Part shown: in pieces, positions 1-5,996 of the stretch | Layout of the letters: each line of letters opens with the position of its first letter | How positions within the stretch are numbered: position 1 is the first letter of the stretch | Source of the DNA: JBFJVZ01 sp041623895 | GTDB taxonomy: Bacteria > Planctomycetota > Planctomycetia > Pirellulales > Pirellulaceae | Assembly (NCBI GenBank): GCA_041623895.1 | Contig: JBFJVZ010000385.1 | Coordinates: 1 to 7,417, forward strand | Reading direction: 5' to 3' | Length of the DNA stretch: 7,417 nucleotides | Program-made: the position numbers and the translations under genes | Notes under the pieces: generated by a model | Databases searched by the model: none | The model's input: the letters and a program-made list of their open reading frames with translations, nothing else | What the model was told of the DNA's origin: nothing

Positions 1-144
1 ATACGCTGCCACCACTCCGTGGTTCTTCTTGTTGATTGTTGAGCTTGTCGTTCGTTGCTCGCGGCATCCAGACGCGCAGCAGCCTTGCCGTCTGCTACCC
101 AGTCGGCAACGGGTTCGGTTGTCGTCTGGCGGATCATTCACGGA
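1..144. other. Window edge and downstream flank of the NTase-kinase gene
   Basis: No gene is supported here. The only structure seen is a short hairpin at 11-23 (ACCAC, loop TCC, GTGGT) followed on the plus strand by a pyrimidine-rich stretch (TTCTTCTTGTTG). It could be a weak terminator for a plus-strand gene ending left of the window, but a 5-bp stem is not strong evidence. No convincing terminator for the minus-strand gene ending at 145 was found. Confidence 0.25.
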
Positions 145-3100
145 CTACGAATACGCGATTGGATGCTCGATCGATTTGCCCGCGTGCTGATGCGCCGTCG
201 CTGTTCTGCGCAGCTCGTTAATCAACGCCGGCAATTGGTCGTAACGGGCCAGTTTGACGCCGACGGCGCCGCCACCAGGATGCGGCTCGACGAAATCTTT
301 TTCCGGCGACAAGGAAAACCGGCGATAGAAGGCGATGCGAATGAACTGCTTGACTTCTTCCGGATCTGCCAGTTCGGTGTCGACATGAACTTGGAAATAG
401 TCGCCCTGGCCCGCACCGTTAACTCGCACAGCGACCGCCTCGGCACCAAAGGCACGTTTCAGCATTGCTTCGGCCAGATCGATCAGCGGCAACCCACGAA
501 AGAAGTTCGTACCTCGAACGTGTCGCACACTCGAACTTGATTCGCTGCTTAAAGACTGATCGTCAAGGTCGGCATTGAAGTCAAACAAGTCGGCTTCGAC
601 ACGCTGCAGCCAACGCTCCATTAACTCACTGCCACTCGCGGATTTCTCCCAAGTCTGCTCGCCCAGCAGCGCTTTTTTGTCGGGTAGCGCGGCCGCATCA
701 ATGTCATAGCAGCGGTCCCCCAGTTGCGATGTGGACACGCAAGCAATCCATTGCTGTGGGTGGTGGACCAGGTAACAGTTCTTGCTCACTTCACCGTACA
801 AATAGCCCACCATCGCTCGCAGTGGTGCGCCGATTTCATCGCTGACGTGTCCGGCGATCGATCGCGAGATCAGCGGGTCGCGCCAACCGCTCAGTAACGA
901 CTCAATCGTGGTGCGAGCCAATTCGCGGGCGTCGGCCTCCGCCAAACCGTGGTATTCGGCGAGCTGCTGGGCGTACCACGATTCCTCGCAGCCAAGCCGG
1001 CGCCGCAGTTCGTCTTGCGTGATCCGAAGCGGAATTGATTTCAAGCGATCTCGCACGTGCAGAGATGTCGAAGTTGTCAATTCTCCGCTCTCGATCAGGT
1101 CGTCTTCGATCTCCTGAAAGAAGTCCTGATCAAGCGGCAACCGTAGCAGAATCGCTGCAATCTCTGACGCTTTCCCCGTCATCTTTCGCGTCTCGGAGGT
1201 CGTCAGTCGGGGTTGATCGCTGGATTGAGCATACCGTCCCATCGACCAGCGCCATGCTTCGCGGTCACGATCGACAGTGTAGGGGAAGAGAACGCGAAAG
1301 CGATCGGTCGGGACCGGAAACGTTCTGATAAGGCGGTAGTTCTCCCGTGGGTTGGAGGAGATCAGAGCTCCCTGTGCGGCACTTCCTGTTTGTTCGGTGG
1401 CTTGATCAAGTGCACCGGCCCTGACGCCCGTTCCGTACTCGGCCTGGCAAGCCAGGTCGACGATCTGGTCGGCTTCGAGTTGCAGATCATAAAGCGAGTT
1501 CATGGCATTCTGCACCGCCAGCGTCACAGCGGAAGAACTGGAGAATCCGCCGCGCGGGATATCGCCTGTGGAAACAACTTTCAGCCCGGTGAAATTCTCT
1601 TTAGCTAAGCTCGCTTGCACCCTTTGGCCGACAACTCCGCTGCGGATCGTTCGGATCGATGCGATCGCGTTGGCCAGCAGCGAAAACGGACGTCGCATGT
1701 TGTTGATGACCCACTGCGATGCAGGCGGCAACGGTTCTCCTTTGCTCCGCATCGACGAGATCTGCTGCTCGGTTACATAACCAAGCTTGGCCAAAATCTG
1801 TTCCGCCATGCTGGTCCCGAATAACTCATAGCGATGAAGATCCACCACGTCCGTGCCCGGGAACATGCATTCAGTGCCGGCATCGATCGAATTGCACTGT
1901 TCGCGAAACGCGGGATTGGCAGGCGAGAATCGAATTTCCTCGTCATTTGCCCGCTGCATCAACACAACGATCTGTTCACGACCCGATTGGTCTGCCGCAC
2001 CGATCGGCATCTGCCAGGCGGGACCAAAGAAACGACCCATATCCGGATGCATGAAAGCGATGCGAAGCCTGCCGCCGCAGATGCCAATGCCAACCGGCTC
2101 GGCTTCGCCTAACGGGCAATGATCGCCAATCGTCGGCTGGGCAACCAATTCCTGCAATTGATTGGCAATCGATTCGATCTGTCCAGCTGGCCGGGCCGCC
2201 GCAATCAAGGCAGCGACTTCCTGTACGGAGTGTGCATGTTCGGCGTCCGATGACTGCTGACCGTGCAGGGGATCGATCCGCGCGTGATAGCGTCGGTAGG
2301 CGTCTTCAATCCGGCCAAGATCGTTGCGACTGGTTACGTCGGCGCACAACAGCTCGTACGGCGGATCTTGCGGATTGACGGTAATCGCACGAACGGTGCC
2401 ATCATCAACAGCAATCGCCGCGACGATATCAGTGAAATAGAATTGCTGTTGCGCGTTGTTATTGCGGACTTGACCCAAATAGTGTTTCAGCGTGCGAGCG
2501 CGAATGGCATACAACGGACAGTTACCTTCCCTGGTAGCCTGTAATTGATCTCGCTCGATTCCCGGCGGCAGCAGATCGATGTCACGCTGTTCAAGAATGC
2601 GGAGGATCGAACCGTCTTCGTCGCGAACAATCCGACCTTTGCCGTGATGGTTGGGCAACTTGTAAATCGCCGTTAAGATCGTCAAATCGGCTTCCTGATT
2701 CTGCCCATGTGCATCGAGGAGTTGTTCAAAGATCGCGGCCGGTACGATGCGATCGCCCATCGTCACGACCAGGACGGGGTTTGCGGTCTCAACTTCCTCA
2801 ACCGTAAACGCTTCATAGGCGGCCAGTGCGGTACCGCCGGCAGAGTCCTGCGAGAGGATATGGATGTTGTCGTCACCAAGCGATTTGGCAACTGCGTTGG
2901 CCCGGTATCCAACGACGCAGATGCTGGGTGCTGGACTCAGCGATCGGAAGGCATTGATGGAATGCCGGGCTAACGGAATATCATCGATCGGCTGGACACA
3001 CTTCGGTTCTTTTCCAAATCGCGTTCCCTTTCCTGCCGCCAGCACGACCAAGGCGGGTGAATTCCGATCCCATTGGCTTCGCGCCGCCAGGGTCGGATTG

Positions 3101-3165
3101 AGGATCCGATCAGGACAAATCTCTGCCGTCTGCGACAATGTGTATGATTCGGTCCGCAGCGGCAT
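145..3165 (-). CDS. Fusion of a GlmU-like nucleotidyltransferase and a galactokinase-like GHMP kinase
   Basis: About 1006 residues, complete. The N-terminal 300 residues are a sugar-phosphate nucleotidyltransferase most like the uridylyltransferase half of GlmU. They carry the P-loop-like signature LAAGKGTRFGKEPK at 42-55, a GD pair in VTMGDR near 137, GKGRIV near 175, and NNNAQQQFYFTD at 235-246 (compare NNNAQGEYYITD in GlmU). From about residue 360 there is a galactokinase-like GHMP kinase: a degenerate first motif (GGRLRIAFMHPDMG, about 364-377, against GRVNLIGEHTDY in galactokinases), the ATP-binding motif IPRGGFSSSSA (about 536-546), a probable catalytic Asp in GALDQ (about 584-588), and a glycine-rich third motif NGAGQGDY (about 916-923). 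By family analogy it would phosphorylate a free sugar at C1 and transfer a nucleotide to give an NDP-sugar, in the cytoplasm; the sugar and nucleotide are unknown. The kinase half is about 650 residues, far above the 380-400 of ordinary galactokinases. I chose the ATG at 3165 because GGAG sits 7 bases upstream; an upstream TTG at 3204 lacks such support. No GlmU left-handed beta-helix acetyltransferase domain is present. Confidence 0.9.
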   Translation of the reverse strand: MPLRTESYTLSQTAEICPDRILNPTLAARSQWDRNSPALVVLAAGKGTRFGKEPKCVQPIDDIPLARHSINAFRSLSPAPSICVVGYRANAVAKSLGDDNIHILSQDSAGGTALAAYEAFTVEEVETANPVLVVTMGDRIVPAAIFEQLLDAHGQNQEADLTILTAIYKLPNHHGKGRIVRDEDGSILRILEQRDIDLLPPGIERDQLQATREGNCPLYAIRARTLKHYLGQVRNNNAQQQFYFTDIVAAIAVDDGTVRAITVNPQDPPYELLCADVTSRNDLGRIEDAYRRYHARIDPLHGQQSSDAEHAHSVQEVAALIAAARPAGQIESIANQLQELVAQPTIGDHCPLGEAEPVGIGICGGRLRIAFMHPDMGRFFGPAWQMPIGAADQSGREQIVVLMQRANDEEIRFSPANPAFREQCNSIDAGTECMFPGTDVVDLHRYELFGTSMAEQILAKLGYVTEQQISSMRSKGEPLPPASQWVINNMRRPFSLLANAIASIRTIRSGVVGQRVQASLAKENFTGLKVVSTGDIPRGGFSSSSAVTLAVQNAMNSLYDLQLEADQIVDLACQAEYGTGVRAGALDQATEQTGSAAQGALISSNPRENYRLIRTFPVPTDRFRVLFPYTVDRDREAWRWSMGRYAQSSDQPRLTTSETRKMTGKASEIAAILLRLPLDQDFFQEIEDDLIESGELTTSTSLHVRDRLKSIPLRITQDELRRRLGCEESWYAQQLAEYHGLAEADARELARTTIESLLSGWRDPLISRSIAGHVSDEIGAPLRAMVGYLYGEVSKNCYLVHHPQQWIACVSTSQLGDRCYDIDAAALPDKKALLGEQTWEKSASGSELMERWLQRVEADLFDFNADLDDQSLSSESSSSVRHVRGTNFFRGLPLIDLAEAMLKRAFGAEAVAVRVNGAGQGDYFQVHVDTELADPEEVKQFIRIAFYRRFSLSPEKDFVEPHPGGGAVGVKLARYDQLPALINELRRTATAHQHAGKSIEHPIAYS

Positions 3166-3172
3166 CGCCCGT

Positions 3173-3176
3173 CTCC
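3173..3176 (-). promoter_or_regulatory. Shine-Dalgarno site of the NTase-kinase gene
   Basis: GGAG on the minus strand, 7 bases before the ATG at 3165. This decides the start against the in-frame TTG at 3204, which would add 13 residues (MPVLTCRATWRRA) of no family character. Confidence 0.6.
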
Positions 3177-3200
3177 AAGTTGCACGACAAGTAAGTACGG

Positions 3201-3223
3201 GCAATTCTAATTACAGAATTTGC
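3201..3223 (-). promoter_or_regulatory. AT-rich inverted repeat with a possible -10 box upstream of the NTase-kinase gene
   Basis: AATTCT (3203-3208) and AGAATT (3215-3220) form a perfect 6-bp inverted repeat with a 6-base spacer. With one unpaired base the arms extend to GCAATTCT / AGAATTTGC. Inside it, minus-strand TAGAAT (3209 down to 3204) matches TATAAT at five of six positions. This would put transcription start near 3197, about 30 bases before the ATG. No good -35 was seen at the right distance (GCAGCA), so this could be an operator, an activator-dependent promoter, or chance in an AT-rich patch. Confidence 0.3.
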
Positions 3224-3358
3224 CGTTGCTGCCCTGTTTTGCCCAGCAGACTCAGCTGTCCGGTTCAGCCGACTTTCTTCATTTTCGGCGGCCGATATCG
3301 ATGACCAGACCGACTAACTAACTAATGCACTGCGGCTGATAAGAGTGCCGCTGTCTTG

Positions 3359-3928
3359 TTAGTAGTCGCCGCTCAATTCCCGTCGCAGCCACGCTCTCGC
3401 CATCGTCCACTCCGCCTCAATCGTTCGTTTCGAGACGCTCAGCACCTCGGCAACTTCCTGAACGGTCAGCCCGCCAAAGAATCGCAGTTCGACGATTTCG
3501 GCTTGCCTGGGATCGACTTGCGAAAGCTTTTCCAGCGCCTCCTCGATTGCCAAGACGTCTTCGTCATTGCGGTTGGAGACCCGCATTTCATCAGCCAGCG
3601 GGATTCGCTGCCACTGTCCGCCGCGCTTGTGACGTTTCTTGGTGCGCGCGTGATCGACCAGGATTCGTCTCATCACTTTGGCACCAATCGCGAAGAAGTG
3701 CGATTTGCCCCGCCAGTCCACGCGCTTTTGATCAACCATCTTCATATACACTTCGTTCACCAGCGCGGTTGGCTGCAGCGTATGATTGGGCGATTCTCGA
3801 TCAAGCATGGATCGCGCAAGTCCCCGCATGCGATCATAAACCTCCGGCATCAATCGATCGGCCGCATTCGCAGAACCTGCAGTGATTTCGGCAAGCGTTT
3901 GTGTGGCATCAATTTTGTCAGCAGTCAT
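3359..3928 (-). CDS. ECF-type RNA polymerase sigma factor, TIGR02999 / Sigma70_ECF-like
   Basis: 189 residues, a normal length for the family. Residues about 20-100 form sigma region 2; HTLQPTALVNEVYMKMVDQ (49-67) and SHFFAIGAKVMRRILVDHAR (76-95) are highly characteristic of the ECF group expanded in planctomycetes and some acidobacteria. Region 4 spans about 128-186, with a helix-turn-helix in LTVQEVAEVLSVSKRTIEAE (154-173) that would read the -35 element. It directs core RNA polymerase to a dedicated promoter set; its targets are unknown. The frame stays open upstream to 4120, but those 64 residues (Cys/Trp-rich, no sigma similarity) are not family-like, so I start at the ATG at 3928 (MTADKIDATQ). 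No clear Shine-Dalgarno sequence precedes it. Genes of this family often neighbour Ser/Thr protein kinases; here the next co-directional gene, 193 bases on, is the NTase-kinase fusion. A second ECF sigma gene is divergent from it. Confidence 0.93.
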   Translation of the reverse strand: MTADKIDATQTLAEITAGSANAADRLMPEVYDRMRGLARSMLDRESPNHTLQPTALVNEVYMKMVDQKRVDWRGKSHFFAIGAKVMRRILVDHARTKKRHKRGGQWQRIPLADEMRVSNRNDEDVLAIEEALEKLSQVDPRQAEIVELRFFGGLTVQEVAEVLSVSKRTIEAEWTMARAWLRRELSGDY

Positions 3929-4149
3929 TTGAATAGAAACCCGAGCGTAAACGTGGCACCAGATTATGGCTGTTTGGTAGGTCAGCCGCCAACATGATGA
4001 TCGCGCGTACTGGCGGACCGGCGTCGGCTGCATCAACAGACTGCACAGATACATTGATTTTTCACCGGAAAAACCTTGCGGATGGGGCCCGGTAGCGCCG
4101 CGTATCCCGATAGCAGGCAAGAAAACAAGCTCGTTTTCGGGAGTTTACG
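3929..4149. promoter_or_regulatory. Divergent intergenic region between two ECF sigma genes
   Basis: A 221-base gap between the start codons of the two oppositely directed sigma genes, so it must carry both promoters or a shared control region. I could not identify a convincing sigma-70 or ECF (GGAAC-like -35) promoter by eye. Imperfect GC-rich complementarity is present (CAGCCGCC at 3983-3990 with GGCGG at 4012-4016 and CGGCTG at 4025-4030). The function is inferred from geometry alone. Confidence 0.45.
4139..4143 (+). promoter_or_regulatory. Shine-Dalgarno site of the second sigma gene
   Basis: GGGAG, 6 bases before the ATG at 4150. It is a clear ribosome-binding site in a window where several other starts lack one, and it supports the chosen start. 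Confidence 0.6.
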
Positions 4150-4755
4150 ATGCAATCGACGGCAAGTCGCAGCAGTTCTGATCCAAACACGGTCTCCGAT
4201 CATGAACTGATTGACCGCACCATTTCAGGGGACCACAGCAGTTTTGCGGAGCTGATCCGCCGCTACCAGGACCGCTTGTACCGATCGATGCTGCACGAAG
4301 TGGGCTGTTCCCACATCGCCGAAGACATCGTTCAGGAAGCATTTGTCAACGCCTACCGACGGCTTGATACCTTTGCCCATCAGTCACAGTTTTACTCTTG
4401 GCTGTACCGCATCGCTCTCAATCTTCGTCACACCTACCACCGCAAGAATGCGCGTCTGTCGCTCCTGAACGACTGCAATTTCCGATCTGATCTTCAAGAG
4501 GACAAGGGTGATTCACCCAGCAAGTCGATGCAGCGGCAAGAGAACCGCAACGCGGTCCGCAATGCATTGGAGAAAATCGAAGAAAGGCACCGCAGGATTT
4601 TGATCCTGAGAGAATTCGAGGAGTTCGATTACAACACGATTGCAAAGATCCTGGGTATCGAACTGGGCACGGTCCGCAGTCGACTGCACCGCGCCAGAAC
4701 GCGGTTACGCGAAGAACTAAAGAGCCAATACGGTGATGACCGTAGGCAACAATAA
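4150..4755 (+). CDS. ECF-type RNA polymerase sigma factor, RpoE/SigW-like
   Basis: 201 residues. Sigma region 2 spans about 27-100: FAELIRRYQDRLYRSM (32-47), the conserved AEDIVQEAFVNAYRRL (57-72), and FYSWLYRIALNLRHTYHRK (81-99), which includes the -10-binding and melting segment. A variable acidic linker (about 104-135) leads to region 4 (138-191), with a helix-turn-helix in YNTIAKILGIELGTVRSRLH (161-180) followed by RARTRLREEL. This is the classic extracytoplasmic-function layout, clearly different from the neighbouring TIGR02999-like sigma. Such sigmas are usually held by an anti-sigma factor encoded just downstream, often with a zinc-binding N-terminus and one membrane segment. None is present: the stop is followed by a repeat block and then a gene on the other strand. 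Control may therefore be transcriptional or through an unlinked partner. The ATG is backed by GGGAG six bases upstream. Confidence 0.93.
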   Translation: MQSTASRSSSDPNTVSDHELIDRTISGDHSSFAELIRRYQDRLYRSMLHEVGCSHIAEDIVQEAFVNAYRRLDTFAHQSQFYSWLYRIALNLRHTYHRKNARLSLLNDCNFRSDLQEDKGDSPSKSMQRQENRNAVRNALEKIEERHRRILILREFEEFDYNTIAKILGIELGTVRSRLHRARTRLREELKSQYGDDRRQQ

Positions 4756-4770
4756 ACCACAGTCGGTGTA

Positions 4771-4782
4771 ACGGTTAACCGT
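4771..4782. other. 12-bp perfect palindrome after the second sigma gene
   Basis: ACGGTTAACCGT is its own reverse complement and lies 15 bases after the sigma stop codon. No T-run follows, so it is not a typical intrinsic terminator. It could be a protein-binding site or part of the repeat-block boundary. No function is asserted. Confidence 0.5.
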
Positions 4783-4790
4783 GACGCGCG

Positions 4791-4813
4791 GCTTAGCAGG
4801 AGCTTCGCCCTCC
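4791..4813. repeat. Degenerate copy of the GC-rich repeat
   Basis: GCTTAGCAGGAGCTTCGCCC and the following TCC align with the first 23 bases of the 40-bp unit (GCTCCGCGGGAGCGTCGCCC TCC) with only a few mismatches, in the same orientation. It stands about 110 bases left of the main array. Confidence 0.5.
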
Positions 4814-4871
4814 GAGCCTGAGCGCCAATAGCGAACATCCGTTTGTTGCGTCCCAGACAACATGAGTTTCC

Positions 4872-4896
4872 TGGGAGGGCGAGGCTCCCGCCGAGC
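4872..4896. repeat. Inverted copy of the GC-rich repeat
   Basis: This 25-base segment (starting TGGGAGGGCGAGGCTCCCGC) is nearly the reverse complement of the core of the tandem unit, with two small differences. The array is therefore preceded by one element in opposite orientation. A separate 6-bp hairpin (AAGCGT at 4899-4904, ACGCTT at 4911-4916) lies between it and the array. Confidence 0.65.
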
Positions 4897-4920
4897 CGAA
4901 GCGTCGGAAAACGCTTTGCA

Positions 4921-5064
4921 GCTCCGCGGGAGCGTCGCCCTCCCAAGGCACAGCGTTGCGGCTCCGCGGGAGCGTCGCCCTCCCAAGGCACAGCGTTGCA
5001 GCTCCGCGGGAGCGTCGCCCTCCCAAGGCACAGCGTTGCGGCTCCGCGGGAGCGTCGGCCTCCC
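4921..5064. repeat. 40-bp tandem repeat, three full copies plus a partial fourth
   Basis: Full units lie at 4921-4960, 4961-5000 and 5001-5040. They are identical except for the last base, which reads G, A, G. A truncated unit at 5041-5064 has one substitution (G for C at 5058). Each unit opens with GCTCCGCGGGAGC, able to form a 5-bp hairpin (GCTCC/GGAGC), and continues to CTCCC, which can pair instead with GGGAG. Similar GC-rich repeats are widespread between genes in planctomycetes. Because 40 is not a multiple of three, each frame reads through all three phases of the unit. This produces long but spurious ORFs on both strands, which I do not call as genes. There are no unique spacers, so it is not a CRISPR array. 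Confidence 0.9.
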
Positions 5065-5077
5065 GGCGATTGGGAAA

Positions 5078-5091
5078 CTTCCACGTGGAAG
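5078..5091 (-). terminator. 14-bp perfect palindrome just after the FkbM gene, possible weak terminator
   Basis: CTTCCACGTGGAAG is perfectly self-complementary and starts 5 bases past the minus-strand stop codon at 5097-5099. As RNA it could fold to a 5-bp stem with an ACGT loop, followed by UUUCCC. Stem and U-run are both short, so it may equally be a dimeric protein-binding site. The position favours an end-of-operon role. Confidence 0.35.
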
Positions 5092-5096
5092 CAGCA

Positions 5097-5984
5097 CTAG
5101 CCGCGGCGGGCATTTAACGTATGAGGAAGTGCAGCGACGTCTTTATTTTGCTCGCCGAAAGATTTGCTGACTTCACTGCCAAACGTTTCAACGGTAACGA
5201 ATTCAAATCCGCGTCCTGATAATTCCCTGACCAGTGCGGACAGATGTTCTGTGTTCGCTGGTGCAACCTCCATCACCAACTGCTGGATTCGCCCCCAATC
5301 GCCATCGCTCAAGCCAGCCAGCACGTCGAACTCTGCACCTTCCACATCAACCTTCAGAAGGTCAATCCGCTGGATGTCTATCTCCTCCAGAACATCGCTC
5401 AGGCGACGCACATGGATGTTCATCCGCTGTCCCTGACGGAAGCGTTGCTCGAGCATGCGTCGCACCAAAGTCCTCCGGAACGGGAATACCAGTAACATCG
5501 CCAGACAGGCTAACTTGTCGAGTTTCCAGACGTCGCGAAGCCGAAATGCGGCCGCGGCGGCCCGGGCCTCGCTGGGCTTCGCTTCGGGGTAGAGCGTCGA
5601 GTTGCCGGGGACGCTCGGATAATAGGTGATCTCGACCTCTTGTTCACGATCCGACAGCCCGTGACTGAACAACTTCACCTCGTGACCGCGCTGGGCGCAG
5701 GGTGTGGCTACCGCATCGACGTTTGCTCGCAACGCCGCAAAGATTGGCGGTACAGGCTCGAAAGCGATAATCTTCAGGCCGCGTGCCCGCTCGATCGCGA
5801 AACTTGTGAACAGGCCGACGTTGGCTCCGACATCCAAAATACAGTCGCCATCGTGAATCTCGATTCCGTGCCGTGTGTAAAGCCTCTGAATGAAAATCTC
5901 ACGAAAGATGAATCGCAATTCCGCTGAGGATCCGGGCAATCCGAATACGGTCCTTCCACCAGGCATGCGGTAATGTACGAGCAC
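5097..5984 (-). CDS. FkbM family SAM-dependent methyltransferase
   Basis: 295 residues. A Rossmann-type methyltransferase core is plain: SAM-binding motif I ILDVGANVGLF (49-59), an acidic motif at the end of the second strand in IIAFEPVPPIFAALRANV (72-89), and the FkbM hallmark LLKVDVEGAEFDVLAGL (209-225). NSTLYPEAKPSEA (128-140) also resembles FkbM proteins. The family O-methylates sugars and other hydroxylated small molecules in polysaccharide, glycolipid or polyketide pathways; the substrate here is unknown. It starts with GTG at 5984, 12 bases after the stop of the upstream gene and in the same frame, which suggests co-transcription and possibly translational coupling. An ATG at 5966 (MPGGRTVFG) is the alternative start. 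Neither has a good Shine-Dalgarno sequence. The hydrophobic stretch CLAMLLVFPF (160-169) is too short to call a membrane segment confidently. No glycosyltransferase gene is adjacent. Confidence 0.9.
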   Translation of the reverse strand: MLVHYRMPGGRTVFGLPGSSAELRFIFREIFIQRLYTRHGIEIHDGDCILDVGANVGLFTSFAIERARGLKIIAFEPVPPIFAALRANVDAVATPCAQRGHEVKLFSHGLSDREQEVEITYYPSVPGNSTLYPEAKPSEARAAAAAFRLRDVWKLDKLACLAMLLVFPFRRTLVRRMLEQRFRQGQRMNIHVRRLSDVLEEIDIQRIDLLKVDVEGAEFDVLAGLSDGDWGRIQQLVMEVAPANTEHLSALVRELSGRGFEFVTVETFGSEVSKSFGEQNKDVAALPHTLNARRG

Positions 5985-5996
5985 TGCAGCAATATC

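Noticed and set aside
55..540. 161-residue plus-strand ORF opposite the 3' end of the large gene
   Set aside because: It is antisense to a clear GHMP kinase C-terminus, shows no motif, and results from high-GC codon use on the other strand.
3166..3204. Upstream TTG start adding 13 residues to the NTase-kinase protein
   Set aside because: The ATG at 3165 has GGAG at a 7-base spacing, and the extra residues carry no family character. The TTG also overlaps the candidate -10 box.
3332..3351. Intrinsic terminator after the minus-strand sigma gene (GCGGC/GCCGC)
   Set aside because: It has only a 5-bp stem with a 10-base loop and no U-run, followed by a TTAG-repeat stretch. Too weak to call.
3356..3997. 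213-residue plus-strand ORF opposite the sigma gene
   Set aside because: It is a shadow of a well-supported sigma factor on the minus strand, with no recognisable domain.
3983..4030. Operator-like dyad (CAGCCG..CGGCTG) between the sigma genes
   Set aside because: The arms are short and GC-rich with a long gap, as expected by chance in GC-rich sequence.
3929..4120. 64-residue N-terminal extension of the minus-strand sigma factor
   Set aside because: The frame is open, but the sequence is unlike any sigma region. Family members begin near MTADKIDATQ, and the region is needed as the divergent promoter space.
4921..5064. CRISPR array
   Set aside because: The units are directly abutting with no unique spacers, and there are no cas genes.
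4629..5170. Several 85-151 residue ORFs on both strands with GDAPAEP- or GSVALPR-like repeats
   Set aside because: They are translations of the 40-bp repeat, which leaves all frames open. Such ORFs are a familiar annotation artefact in planctomycete genomes.
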